A DNA stretch of 64,000 bases from Cytophagales bacterium WSM2-2 (GTDB lineage Bacteria; Bacteroidota; Bacteroidia; Cytophagales; Cyclobacteriaceae), in the NCBI GenBank assembly GCA_015472025.1, contig BNHL01000001.1, positions 4,514,001 to 4,578,000 on the forward strand. Direction: 5' to 3'. Below the pieces are notes generated by a model. The model was given only the letters and a program-made list of their open reading frames with translations, was not told the origin of the DNA and made no database searches. Of this stretch, positions 7,419-16,464 are shown in pieces (within the stretch, counting starts at the first letter, position 1; each line of letters opens with the position of its first letter). The translations under genes were made by a program, and so were the position numbers.

Positions 7419-10400
7419 ATGTTCAGGGACATCTTTCTTTTCGAATTTACTTATCGCCGGGGCAGGCCCGCGACTTACGTTTATTGCGCTATCGCTTTTC
7501 TGCTGGGATTTCTTGCCGTGGCCAGTTCGGTGATCAAACTGGGAGGTCCGATTGGTACTATTCATGCCAATGCTCCATTCATCATTTACCGGATGACACT
7601 TGTCGCGTCATTTGTGCTTTCCATTATTACATCCGCTGTCGTTAGCGTTTCCATCATCCGGGATTTTGATCATCGCATGGACTCCATTCTTTTCAGCATG
7701 CCGATAGAGAAACAGAATTATCTTCTTGGCCGGTTCCTGGGATCTTTTGTATTGCTGATTATTATCAATAGTGCGCTGTTTGTCGGTTTCATTACCGGGT
7801 TTGCCCTGGGGAAAATTGTTCCGTGGGATGTAGCATGGAAAGGCGAGGAGCTTCTTCCTTTTGCACTCTCAAGTTACCTGCATCCCTTTCTGCTGTTCAC
7901 ACTTCCTAACTTGTTTTTTACGTCAGCCCTTTTTTTCATGAGTGGGGCCCTGGGACGAAGCTCCCTGGTAATCTATTTGCAAGGAGTACTCTTGCTGGTG
8001 CTGTATCAAATTGCCATCGCTTTCCTTCGTGAACTCGACTCGCAATACATCGCCGGAATAATCGATCCTTTTTCCATTCAGACCTTTCTCTTCATAACCA
8101 AATACTGGACTCCGGTTGAGCAAGACACGAAGCTGATTCCTCTGGAGGGAGCGATGCTCTACAACCGCTTGCTGTGGATATTTATTGGAATGGTGGCGCT
8201 GGTCGTCACAGTCAGGTTCTTTTCTTTTACTTCGGCCCGTTCCAAAGGAGGGCGACAAGTGAAGGAGATTGCCGATGACAATCTTCTCGCAGCGCCCGTC
8301 ACTTTAGCCAGAATAGACTCATGGGTTTACGTGAGGCAAGTTTTTAGATTAACATTAATGTATTTCAGGATGGTGTGGAGCGAAAAAGCCTTCATAGCCA
8401 TTGTTGGAAGCGGAATTTTCTTCTTCTTCCTGGCAGCTTCCAAAATAGCTTCGGTCTACGGAACAGGTTCATATCCTGTTACAGCCATTATGATAGACCA
8501 GATCAACAGTTCATTCAATCTGTTCCTGACTATTGTGATTGTCTTTTATACCGGAGAGCTTCTCTGGAAAGAGCGATCACTTAACCTGCACCAGATTTAC
8601 GACACGCTTCCGGTTCCTACGTTTGTGTCTTTGTTTTCAAAATTCTTCGGGCTCATCCTGGTTTATGCCTTGCTCTTTTTATTGCTGATTTTGTGTAGCA
8701 TCCTTGTGCAGACATCTTATCACTACTACCGGTTTGAGCTATCGGTTTATTTCACCGCTTTTTTTTGGCCTGTACTGGCAGCCGCTGTTTCGGTCACCAT
8801 GCTCTTCCTGTTCTTACAAGTATTGTCGGGCAATAAATTTGCCGGGTTTGTGTGGTGCGTGGTGTTTTTCATTTTGAATGCACTCCTTAATCAATTCGGA
8901 ATGGAACACGACCTCTGGCAGTTCGGAAGTGCTACGCTCGGATCGTACTCCGACATGAATGCATTGGGGCATTTTGTAAAGCCGTTCGTTGCCTTTAAAG
9001 TCTATTGGTTTGCATTCTCATTTGCGCTGTTTATGATAGCGGTAGTGTTTTATGTTCGTGGAACAGAGTCGTCCTGGAGGGAGCGTTGGTTGACGGGGAA
9101 GCAACGCCTTTCAAAGTCCATCGCTTTCTCAGGGCTAATGGCAGTCGTTGTCTTTTGCTGCTCGGGCACATACATTTATTATAATACCAATGTCATCAAC
9201 ACCTATGAACATACCGAAGATAAGAATCACCGCAAAGCCAGTTATGAGAGAACGCTGAAGAAATACAAGAACACAGTTCAGCCCAAGATTGTAGAATCCA
9301 ACTCTACCATTGCCCTGTATCCGTCTCAGCGAAGTTTTACAGCAGAAGGATTTTTTTACCTGAAAAATAAATCAACGGAGGGGCAGGAGTCTATTCACAT
9401 TCAAAGTAGCATGGACCATCATGTGCGGACAGAAGTTAATTTCGACCGGCCTTTTAAACCAGGTGAATCTTACCCTGAATTATGCTATTCTATTTACCGG
9501 TTGGACTCCGCCCTTAAACCGGGAGACAGTCTGAAAATGAATTTCAAAATTACTTACACCTCTACTGGTTTTGAAGAAGGAAGATCAAATACAGATATTG
9601 TATTTAATGGAACATTCTTTAACAATTCCTATTTCCCGGGTATCGGGTACAACCCTCAACTGGAGTTAAAGGACAAATCCGACCGGAAGAAAAATGCCCT
9701 TAAACTCAGGGACGAACTTCCCAACCCCGACAACAACGGGATTACATCAAATGTATTTGGGAACAGCGCTGACCACATCCGGTTTGAAATGCGTGTAAGT
9801 ACGGACGGTGACCAGGTTGCCATTGCCCCGGGCGAGCTCGTCAAAGAGTGGAAAGAGAACGGCCGGAATTATTTCCATTACAAAATGAATCAGCCGGTAA
9901 TTAATTTTTACTCCGTTCTATCCGGACGATTTCATAAACGGAAGGATCATTGGAACAATGTTGAACTGGAGATTTACTACAACCCCGGGCACGAGTACAA
10001 CCTGGAACGCATGATGGCTGCTATGAAGGATGCATTGAACTATTGCTCACAAAACTTCAGCCCTTTTCCATATAAGCAGTTGCGTATCGTGGAATTCCCC
10101 CGGTACAATACTTTTGCACAGTCTTTTGCCGGCACCATCCCTTTTTCTGAAGGCATCGGCTTCTTGCTGAAAGCAGATGACCCTGCCAAAGACCTGGACA
10201 TGGCGTATTATGTCACCGCTCACGAAGTAGCACACCAGTGGTGGGGCAACCAGCTGATGGCAGGAAGCACCAAAGGGAACGCAGTCATTTCTGAAAGCTT
10301 ATCTCAGTACACTGCGATGATGGTGATGAAAAAAAATTACTCCCCTGAGCTCCTTGAGCTTTACCTGAAGTATGAGTTGGATAACTATCTGAAGGGGCGG

Positions 10401-11033
10401 ACACAAGAGCGTGATAAGGAGAGCCCGCTGGTATCGGTTGAAGATCAGCCTTATGTTTACTATAATAAAGCAGCCCTGGTTTTCTATACCCTGCAAAGCT
10501 ACATCGGTGAAGAAAAAATGAATACGGCCCTGAAACGATTTGATGAAGAATGGCTGGTAAAGAAAGGTACTTACCCCACTACAAAAGACCTGATCAAAAG
10601 CATAGCCAGTACCACCCCGGATTCACTGAAATATCTGATTCACGACATGCTGGAATCCATTATTTTGTTTGAGAACGAAGCTGTTGATGCGGTGTACAGG
10701 GAAGACAAGAAAGGAAAGTTTGAAGTGACGCTAACCGTGTCTTGCGAAAAGATCAACGCACTCGTTCCTGGCCAGGATCAAAGAGAACCGTTGAACGACT
10801 GGATTGATGTGGGCATCTACGCGAAAGACAATAGTGGAAAAGAAAAACTGATTTACCTGAAGAAGCACCTGATCAAGAAAAAATTCACCAACCTCGTCAT
10901 CCCTGTCAAGGTCAAACCAACCAGGGCAGGAATAGATCCCTTACATCAGTTGCCTGACAGGCATTCCAACGACAATACAATAACTGTAAAGGAATTTATT
11001 AATATCACCAGCTTGCCCATCGATCTCAACTGA
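7419..11033 (+). CDS. ABC-2 permease fused to an M1-family peptidase
   Basis: A 1204-residue fusion. The N-terminal half (about 1-590) carries around a dozen hydrophobic helices in two blocks, as expected of an ABC-2 permease. The C-terminal half (about 600-1204) is an M1-type metallopeptidase with zinc motif HEVAHQWWGNQ (H935, E936, H939) and the further Glu ligand in SESLSQY about 20 residues on. The peptidase probably faces the periplasm after the last membrane helix. This fusion is known in Bacteroidota as ABC transporter permease/M1 aminopeptidase; its substrate is not established. The tail overlaps the convergent hybrid kinase gene by 8 bases. Confidence 0.9.
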   Translation: MFRDIFLFEFTYRRGRPATYVYCAIAFLLGFLAVASSVIKLGGPIGTIHANAPFIIYRMTLVASFVLSIITSAVVSVSIIRDFDHRMDSILFSMPIEKQNYLLGRFLGSFVLLIIINSALFVGFITGFALGKIVPWDVAWKGEELLPFALSSYLHPFLLFTLPNLFFTSALFFMSGALGRSSLVIYLQGVLLLVLYQIAIAFLRELDSQYIAGIIDPFSIQTFLFITKYWTPVEQDTKLIPLEGAMLYNRLLWIFIGMVALVVTVRFFSFTSARSKGGRQVKEIADDNLLAAPVTLARIDSWVYVRQVFRLTLMYFRMVWSEKAFIAIVGSGIFFFFLAASKIASVYGTGSYPVTAIMIDQINSSFNLFLTIVIVFYTGELLWKERSLNLHQIYDTLPVPTFVSLFSKFFGLILVYALLFLLLILCSILVQTSYHYYRFELSVYFTAFFWPVLAAAVSVTMLFLFLQVLSGNKFAGFVWCVVFFILNALLNQFGMEHDLWQFGSATLGSYSDMNALGHFVKPFVAFKVYWFAFSFALFMIAVVFYVRGTESSWRERWLTGKQRLSKSIAFSGLMAVVVFCCSGTYIYYNTNVINTYEHTEDKNHRKASYERTLKKYKNTVQPKIVESNSTIALYPSQRSFTAEGFFYLKNKSTEGQESIHIQSSMDHHVRTEVNFDRPFKPGESYPELCYSIYRLDSALKPGDSLKMNFKITYTSTGFEEGRSNTDIVFNGTFFNNSYFPGIGYNPQLELKDKSDRKKNALKLRDELPNPDNNGITSNVFGNSADHIRFEMRVSTDGDQVAIAPGELVKEWKENGRNYFHYKMNQPVINFYSVLSGRFHKRKDHWNNVELEIYYNPGHEYNLERMMAAMKDALNYCSQNFSPFPYKQLRIVEFPRYNTFAQSFAGTIPFSEGIGFLLKADDPAKDLDMAYYVTAHEVAHQWWGNQLMAGSTKGNAVISESLSQYTAMMVMKKNYSPELLELYLKYELDNYLKGRTQERDKESPLVSVEDQPYVYYNKAALVFYTLQSYIGEEKMNTALKRFDEEWLVKKGTYPTTKDLIKSIASTTPDSLKYLIHDMLESIILFENEAVDAVYREDKKGKFEVTLTVSCEKINALVPGQDQREPLNDWIDVGIYAKDNSGKEKLIYLKKHLIKKKFTNLVIPVKVKPTRAGIDPLHQLPDRHSNDNTITVKEFINITSLPIDLN

Positions 11034-12162
11034 TCTGCATGGAGATGTTGTTCGGTATTTTCAAAACAAACGAACTTCCTTCACCCACCTGGGAAGTGAC
11101 TTCGATTGTACCGGAGAGTTTCTTGGCTGCTTCTTTTACAATGTAAAGGCCCAGGCCAGCGCCATCACTTTTTTCCGTTCCCCTGAAAAACATGTTGAAG
11201 ATTTTGGACTGCAATTCCTGCGGTATTCCTATGCCATTGTCGGTGATACGGAGGACCAGCTCCTTTGGAGAAATAGTGGCATCAATTTCAATGTAAGGGT
11301 TGGGTTTTTCGGGATCGTAGTACTTGATCGCGTTCGACAATAGGTTGCCCAGGATCACCTTCAGGCGGTCAGCATCCGAGTGAAGGGGAGAAGCCTCGAC
11401 CACATTTTGCCTCACGTCAATTTTATCGAAGTTGCCAAGATACTTCAGGCTGTCAATGGACTGTTTTAAAAGCTGGCGAAAATTGATTGGCCCATAGTTG
11501 ATGCCACCCCTTGCGTTCCTTGAGTAATCCAGGATTTCCCTCAAGGTATCATCCAGCTTACGAACACTGGACTCCATCATCTCGAAATAGTCTCCGTTAT
11601 TGGAATATCCGTTGCGGGAAAGATTGATCAATCCCAGGATCGACATCAGCGGAGCCCTCAGATTGTGAGAGACGCTGTACACAAAACTATCCAGTTCGTG
11701 ATTTACCTTGACAAGCTCTTCATTTTGCTTGCGCAAAGCACGCTCAGCCGTTTCACGCCTTAGCTCAATCTGTTTTTTATTCAACGCGTTGCGGATAGCC
11801 GATGGAAGCCTTACGAGGTTTGACTTCAGGATGTAATCGTCAGCACCTTCGTTGAGGCAACTGACTGCAAATTCTTCAGACACCGATCCGGTAACTAAAA
11901 TAAACGGCACCTTCATGCCCCGGTCTTTTATGATTTTCAGTGCTGCGAATGAGTTGAACTGTGGTAAGGAATGGTCGGACAGGATAACTTCAGGTGCGAA
12001 CTCGGGGAGAGCATTCTCGAAAGTGTCCTTCGAATCAACAACCATCGTAGAAAAAGATAGACCACCCTTAATCAGAGCCCGGTTAATCAGCTCTACGTCC
12101 TCAACTCTATCTTCAAGACAAAGGATTTTTAGCCCCCCGTCTGTTCCGCTTTTTTTTTCCAT
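11026..12162 (-). CDS. Receiver-histidine kinase hybrid protein
   Basis: A 378-residue soluble protein with no membrane segment. An N-terminal receiver (about 11-128; acceptor D63 in VILSDHSLP, conserved T91 and K113) is followed by a coiled coil. A HisKA domain has H166 in VYSVSHNLRAPLMSILGL, and an HATPase_c domain has an N-box (LGNLLSNAIKYYDP), G1 (ITDNGIGIP) and G2 (GAGLGLYIVKEA). With its receiver placed first it probably acts downstream of another kinase, as a phosphorelay step. The final protein output is not encoded next to it. A TAGGA-N5-TCCTA dyad lies 61 bases upstream. Confidence 0.92.
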   Translation of the reverse strand: MEKKSGTDGGLKILCLEDRVEDVELINRALIKGGLSFSTMVVDSKDTFENALPEFAPEVILSDHSLPQFNSFAALKIIKDRGMKVPFILVTGSVSEEFAVSCLNEGADDYILKSNLVRLPSAIRNALNKKQIELRRETAERALRKQNEELVKVNHELDSFVYSVSHNLRAPLMSILGLINLSRNGYSNNGDYFEMMESSVRKLDDTLREILDYSRNARGGINYGPINFRQLLKQSIDSLKYLGNFDKIDVRQNVVEASPLHSDADRLKVILGNLLSNAIKYYDPEKPNPYIEIDATISPKELVLRITDNGIGIPQELQSKIFNMFFRGTEKSDGAGLGLYIVKEAAKKLSGTIEVTSQVGEGSSFVLKIPNNISMQIS

Positions 12163-12223
12163 ATTTCAAAGCCAAAGCCTAAATCGCAATAAAGAGGATG
12201 TCCTAAAAGATGAGGTCGCTCTA

Positions 12224-12238
12224 TAGGAATAAGTCCTA
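12224..12238. promoter_or_regulatory. TAGGA-N5-TCCTA dyad, copy 3
   Basis: TAGGAATAAGTCCTA is a perfect 5-5-5 dyad, 61 bases upstream of the hybrid kinase ATG at 12162 and 80 bases upstream of the divergent gene at 12319. A related AGGATGTCCT half-dyad occurs at about 12196-12205. Confidence 0.5.
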
Positions 12239-12318
12239 CATAAGAATAAGTATGATGAAGAGGATTAACCACACTTGGAATAGTATGCTGACTACCAGTT
12301 ATTTATAAGGCCTGATTT

Positions 12319-13539
12319 ATGACAAAGAATGCAAATCTTGCCGTGAATAAGCCTGTTGTAATCACGCAATCTCAAGCGCGCAAAATAATCCTTCATGCAG
12401 CCGGCCTGTCAAAGAGCGGACAGTTCGGCAAAGGCATTGAAGCCGTCTATAAGTTGATTGATCACCTCGGCTTTATCCAGATCGACACGAACTATGTTGT
12501 AGAACGTGCACATCATCATTCTATCGCTGCACGGGTCCCGGATTATCGACCAGACTGGATAGAACAGTTACAATCAGACGGACGTATTTTTGAATTCTGG
12601 ACTTTCGCCACCGGGTATATTCCCATGTACAATTTCAGGTACTCGCTGCCGGTCAAAGCGAGTTTTGTATCGAGAAGAAAACCCTTGACTGGCGCTGAAG
12701 TTAACCTGATGAACAAAATCCTTGACCGGGTTGGCAGAGAAGGACCACTCATGGCGCGCGACTTCGAAAACGACCGAGTCACAAAGAGCTCCGGCTGGTG
12801 GGACTGGCGCCCATCTAAGCTAGCCCTCGAATACCTGCATCTCGAAGGCAAACTGGTGACAACACGAAAAAAAGATTTTCAGAAGATATATGACTTGCCG
12901 GAAAATGTCATCCCCGGCGATACCGATACCACGATGCCTTCGATGTCTGAATATACACAGCATGTTATCATCCGGAGCCTGAAAGCGCTGGGCGTTGCCT
13001 ATGCAAAGGAAATTGCATGGAGCACACGATTTGTGAAGTGCCCCTTCAAGGAAGAGCTCAAGAACCTCGTGGATGCCGGAACAATCTGCGAAGTTAAAGT
13101 GGAAGGTTTAGGCGTCTCACCGCTTTACATGCTCCCGGAGTATAAGAAAAAGAAAATCACTTTATCCGGTGAGGCGTTTGTCCTCTCGCCATTCGATATA
13201 TTGAATGTGTTCCGGCACCGGCTGCGTAACTTCTTCGACTTCGATTACCAGGTGGAATGCTTTGTGCCGGCACCCAAAAGGAAATACGGCTACTTTTCGT
13301 TGCCCATATTAGTAGGCGATACATTTGTAGCGCGAATGGATTCGAAAGCCGACCGGAAAGAAAGAGTGCTGAACATCAACAACCTTCATTTCGAGCCAGG
13401 CAAATTATCCGGGAAAGCGATAAAGAAGATAAGTGAAGCAATACAGGCCTTTGCCAAATTCAATCAATGTGATGCTATCATTATCAAAAAATCGAATAGC
13501 CGTACACTCCTGAAAACGTTCCGCGATCGATTGTCTTAA
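12319..13539 (+). CDS. AlkX/YcaQ-like DNA glycosylase (HTH_42 family)
   Basis: A 406-residue member of the winged-helix HTH_42 (DUF1006) family. Members excise bulky alkylated bases and unhook interstrand cross-links. The catalytic loop IQIDTNYVVERAHHHSI contains the QxD motif (Q54-I55-D56), typical of the YcaQ/AlkX branch rather than the QxQ of AlkZ. The C-terminal FVLSPFDILNVFRHRLRNFFDFDYQVECFVP segment with a YGYFSLPIL block is also typical. It stands alone, transcribed away from the hybrid kinase. Role: repair of alkylation damage or of self-made genotoxins. Family assignment is strong; the substrate is inferred. Confidence 0.88.
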   Translation: MTKNANLAVNKPVVITQSQARKIILHAAGLSKSGQFGKGIEAVYKLIDHLGFIQIDTNYVVERAHHHSIAARVPDYRPDWIEQLQSDGRIFEFWTFATGYIPMYNFRYSLPVKASFVSRRKPLTGAEVNLMNKILDRVGREGPLMARDFENDRVTKSSGWWDWRPSKLALEYLHLEGKLVTTRKKDFQKIYDLPENVIPGDTDTTMPSMSEYTQHVIIRSLKALGVAYAKEIAWSTRFVKCPFKEELKNLVDAGTICEVKVEGLGVSPLYMLPEYKKKKITLSGEAFVLSPFDILNVFRHRLRNFFDFDYQVECFVPAPKRKYGYFSLPILVGDTFVARMDSKADRKERVLNINNLHFEPGKLSGKAIKKISEAIQAFAKFNQCDAIIIKKSNSRTLLKTFRDRLS

Positions 13540-13555
13540 TCTCACTTTTTAAGAA

Positions 13556-13672
13556 GCTTGAAGTTACGAGTTGTGAGCTGCGAGTTACGAGTCAAATGAA
13601 CAAACTCATCGCGCATAGCTTGTGACTCATAGCTCAAGACTCAAAGCCTGGAACTCATAATTCATAACTGTT
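13556..13672. repeat. Degenerate TTACGAGT/ACTCATAA inverted repeat
   Basis: The left side repeats variants of AGTTACGAG/GTGAGCTGCGAG and the right side repeats the complement (GACTCATAGCTC, AACTCATAATTCATAACT). The roughly 115 bases can fold into an imperfect long hairpin. It fills the gap between the glycosylase and the secreted protein. It looks like an intergenic REP-type element or a weak transcription end. Confidence 0.5.
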
Positions 13673-13704
13673 TTTTGTAATTTGTAATTGCTATCCCCAA
13701 CCCC

Positions 13705-14724
13705 ATGAAAAGATTATTCATCCTTATCATATTCAGCTGTGCGCTGCTCTCTTCCAGTGAGATGCTACCACGTTACCGTTGGAATATTCCGCTGACGCTT
13801 GCTTTTAAAGACCGGGAGCATTTTGTGTTGTTGTTGCCTGACAGTGCCGGCCAGATTAACCTCCTGGATAAACCACAGGCCGGAAATGCTATCGCGGTAA
13901 AAGATACTGTTGCGGGAAAGATACTGAAGTCTGCACCAGCACCGGAGCTCTGTGGCGAACGCCAGTTTCATCAAATAGAAATTACAGGGAAGAAAACGGG
14001 GTGGGTTTTCAGCAACCAAGTGCATACCATCGGCAATCTTGACCTTGGCACATATACTTTTAAAGGACGTTCACTCAAACTCGGCCGCATGGCGTGCAAA
14101 GGTGTGGGCGAAGCAGATGATTGCTCGCAAATGCATACGCTCTTCCTGTACGATGACAAGTACCTCTACCTGATCGATGCAGCCGGGGCTGACTTTAACT
14201 TGCAGTGGCCAAGGCAGAAACATCTCAGCATTGTCAACCAGGTACCCGGTATTGAAGTAGCGGGAAAAACACAAGGCGATCTTTTTGTGATTACCTGGGG
14301 CGAACCCAACGTCACACAAGAGCTTGCCATCCGGTGGGAGCGTGACCACCTTAAATTTGTATCCTTTTTGACAAAGAATCAGGAGAGCGATGTTGCAGAT
14401 CTGCCAGAAGAAAATGCAGCACCTCAAACTCAAACCGGCATCTTCCAGGAGGCCTCCATGGGAGACTGTTTTCATCTTACTTTTTCATGCGGTGATTTCA
14501 GTTCGGCAGCGCCATCACCCGACATGCCTGCAAAAGAAAAAGCATTGTGGCAAGCATTGACGGTAGAGGACAAAACCGGGGTAGTGGATGCCAATCCGAA
14601 ATACAAAGGCAAGACATTCGAGATCACCTTCAAAATGATAAACGGAAAAGAGTGCGGAGACCCGTCTGACGAAGGCAAGATCACGCAGATACCGTTGATC
14701 CTCGGGTTCAAGTTGAAGAAGTAG
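13705..14724 (+). CDS. Secreted protein of unknown function
   Basis: A 339-residue protein with a short signal peptide (MKRLFILIIFSCALLSSS). The region of about 40-115 (KDTVAGKILKSAPAP then a TGKKTGWVFSNQV turn) resembles a bacterial SH3-like domain, which often binds cell-wall peptides; this is a pattern-level guess. The rest has paired Cys (ACKGVGEADDC, GDCFHLTFSCGDF) that could form disulphides in the periplasm. No enzyme motif is seen. Monocistronic by spacing. Confidence 0.65.
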   Translation: MKRLFILIIFSCALLSSSEMLPRYRWNIPLTLAFKDREHFVLLLPDSAGQINLLDKPQAGNAIAVKDTVAGKILKSAPAPELCGERQFHQIEITGKKTGWVFSNQVHTIGNLDLGTYTFKGRSLKLGRMACKGVGEADDCSQMHTLFLYDDKYLYLIDAAGADFNLQWPRQKHLSIVNQVPGIEVAGKTQGDLFVITWGEPNVTQELAIRWERDHLKFVSFLTKNQESDVADLPEENAAPQTQTGIFQEASMGDCFHLTFSCGDFSSAAPSPDMPAKEKALWQALTVEDKTGVVDANPKYKGKTFEITFKMINGKECGDPSDEGKITQIPLILGFKLKK

Positions 14725-14774
14725 GATCTAAAACTAGCTTTGTTCACTCTGCAACTTCTCAGTTTATTTAACTA

Positions 14775-14880
14775 CAATTAACCCGCGGAGATCGCAAAAG
14801 GCCACAAAGATTTTCATTTTATTGCGCTTTTCTCTGCGAAACTCTGCGTTTTCTGCGGTTATCTGGATTTCCTTTAAATC
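14775..14880. repeat. Intergenic GCGGAGA...TCTGCG repeat
   Basis: A noncoding stretch with the words CGCGGAGATCGCAAAAGGCCACAAAG on the left and CTCTGCGAAACTCTGCG/TTCTGCGGTTA on the right, partly complementary. Similar words occur at 44055-44340. It is probably a decayed dispersed intergenic repeat. The rest of 14725-15044 holds the doxX promoter and operator. Confidence 0.4.
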
Positions 14881-14961
14881 GAAGTAAACCTTTCCCAACG
14901 CCCTTTGCACAATCACCTTGAAGCGAAGTCTTTTTGCATGAAATAAAAACCACCAAAATAT

Positions 14962-14993
14962 TTTGTGAAACCATATAGTTGCATATATATTTG
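14962..14993 (+). promoter_or_regulatory. Bacteroidota-type promoter of the doxX-arsR operon
   Basis: TTTG (14962-14965), a 20-base spacer, then TATATTTG (14986-14993) match the Bacteroidota housekeeping consensus TTTG-N19-21-TAnnTTTG. The -7 element lies between operator half sites, about 50 bases upstream of the ATG at 15045. Confidence 0.7.
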
Positions 14994-15016
14994 CAACCAG
15001 TTAGTTGCATTGCAAC
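14979..15016. promoter_or_regulatory. GTTGCA/TGCAAC operator, two dyads
   Basis: GTTGCA occurs at 14979-14984 and 15004-15009; TGCAAC occurs at 14992-14997 and 15011-15016. They form two inverted repeats, with 7-base and 1-base spacers, around and after the -7 box. ATAT words (CCATATA, CCATATG) flank the pair symmetrically. This placement suits repression by the ArsR-type regulator encoded two genes in (15469-15786); the pairing is inferred. Confidence 0.6.
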
Positions 15017-15044
15017 CATATGATTTCAAATAAAAAAACACGCT

Positions 15045-15425
15045 ATGAAAGCTAAAATTCAATTCACTTTGTGTCTGCTGGCAAGCCTCATGTTCATTAA
15101 TGCAGGCCTCGATAAATTCTTTCACTACATGCCCGTGCCCAAAGACATGCCGGAGAAAATGGTGAAAACAGGAATGGCATTTATGGAGATAGGCTGGCTC
15201 ATGCCACTGGTAGGGACCATCGAAGTGCTCGGTGGTATATTGTTGATCTTCAGCAGGACCAGGCCACTTGGCGCCATCGTTATCTTGCCGGTGCTGACGG
15301 GCATCTTGCTCGCCAACATCAGCATGGCTCCATCCGCTTTGCCTATTGCCTTCGCACTGATCGCCATCATTGCATGGGTGATTATCGACAACCGTGCAAA
15401 GTACCTGCCTCTGATCGGGAAATAA
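15045..15425 (+). CDS. DoxX-like membrane protein
   Basis: A 126-residue protein with four hydrophobic helices and the family pattern FINAGLDKFFHYMP, MEIGWLMPLVGTIEVLGGILLI and a C-terminal pair of helices. DoxX-like proteins are small membrane subunits linked to redox stress; the biochemical role is mostly unknown. It is the first gene of an operon with an ArsR regulator and two SRPBCC proteins. It lies directly after the promoter/operator at 14962-15016, so it is probably derepressed together with them. Confidence 0.85.
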   Translation: MKAKIQFTLCLLASLMFINAGLDKFFHYMPVPKDMPEKMVKTGMAFMEIGWLMPLVGTIEVLGGILLIFSRTRPLGAIVILPVLTGILLANISMAPSALPIAFALIAIIAWVIIDNRAKYLPLIGK

Positions 15426-15468
15426 TTGAATGCGGTAAATTCGATAAAACTATAAAACCTCACATCAT

Positions 15469-15786
15469 ATGAAAAGGGATATTTTTCAGGCCATTGCCGA
15501 TCCGACCCGGAGAGCGATCATTGCCCTGATCGCAGTGCAGTCGATGACACCCAATACCATTGCCGAGCACTTTGACACTTCGCGACAGGCCATCTCAAAA
15601 CACCTGCGGGTGTTGACTGAATGCGAAATGGTGAAACAGGAATTCCAGGGTCGTGAGATTTACTATGAACTTCAAATTGATAAAATGAAAGAAATAGACC
15701 AATGGCTTGACCAGTTCAGAGAGATTTGGGAAACCCGCTTCAAACAACTTGATCAACTTCTAGCAACTCTTAAAAAGAAAAAATAA
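15469..15786 (+). CDS. ArsR-family transcriptional repressor
   Basis: A 105-residue winged-helix regulator of the ArsR/SdpR kind: DPTRRAIIALI, MTPNTIAEHFDTSRQAISKHLRVLTECEMV (helix-turn-helix) and the wing QGREIYYEL. No CxC metal site is present, so it is probably not a metal sensor. ArsR genes of this branch usually stand next to SRPBCC (AHSA1) genes, as here: its stop codon overlaps the ATG of the next gene by one base (TAATG). It probably represses its own operon through the GTTGCA/TGCAAC dyads upstream of doxX. Confidence 0.9.
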   Translation: MKRDIFQAIADPTRRAIIALIAVQSMTPNTIAEHFDTSRQAISKHLRVLTECEMVKQEFQGREIYYELQIDKMKEIDQWLDQFREIWETRFKQLDQLLATLKKKK

Positions 15787-16328
15787 TGAAACCGAATTTG
15801 CAGTTTGACTTCGTGGCAGACAAAAAGAAAAATACACTGACCATTAGGCGTGAGTTTATGGCCGCCAGGCAACTGGTTTGGGACTGCTACACCAAGAGTG
15901 AATTACTCAACCGGTGGTTTGCCCCGGCCCCGTTAACTACGCGCACCAAAACCATGGACTTCCGCGAAGGAGGCCACTGGCATTATGCCATGGTAGAACC
16001 CAACGGCACCGAACACTGGGGCTACACGGAGTATGTGAAAATCAAACCAGTTGATTACTACACCGCACTGGATGCCTTCAGCAATGCAGCAGGTGAAATA
16101 AACAAAGCTATGCCGCGGGCCGAGTGGCGCGTAACGTTTACTGATAAAGGTGAAAATGCGATAGTAGAAACAGTGGTTACCTACAAGTCACTGGCCGACC
16201 TGGAGATGGTTATCAAAATGGGTATGGAGCAAGGACTGATCGCTACGCTTGAAAAACTGGATATTCTTTTACTAGCCTTGCACAAAGAAGGCAGTCACAA
16301 AAGATTTTTAATCCCTTTTATTTTTTGA
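15786..16328 (+). CDS. SRPBCC (AHSA1-like) domain protein
   Basis: A 180-residue START-like/AHSA1 protein. The core carries FMAARQLVWDCYTKSELLNRWFAP, MDFREGGHWHYAMVEPNGTEHWGY and the C-terminal helix MVIKMGMEQGLIATLEKLDILL. The fold forms a hydrophobic ligand cavity. It overlaps the ArsR gene by one base, implying coupled translation. The last 15 residues (KEGSHKRFLIPFIF) differ from the usual end and may come from readthrough of a former stop. A second family member lies 136 bases downstream. Confidence 0.88.
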   Translation: MKPNLQFDFVADKKKNTLTIRREFMAARQLVWDCYTKSELLNRWFAPAPLTTRTKTMDFREGGHWHYAMVEPNGTEHWGYTEYVKIKPVDYYTALDAFSNAAGEINKAMPRAEWRVTFTDKGENAIVETVVTYKSLADLEMVIKMGMEQGLIATLEKLDILLLALHKEGSHKRFLIPFIF

Positions 16329-16464
16329 ACAGCATGAATATTTTTAAACTACATGGATCGCAGGGTAGCCAAGACTGAATTTAACCTCTACGCCTTCCAC
16401 ACCCTGCGGTTAAATGAATTTTACGACTTAATACATTTATCATCAACTATAAAAAATCTAGAAA

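Noticed and set aside
14071-14475. A 134-codon minus-strand frame inside the secreted protein gene at 13705
   Set aside because: The plus frame has a signal peptide and normal composition; the antisense frame has neither start context nor domain.
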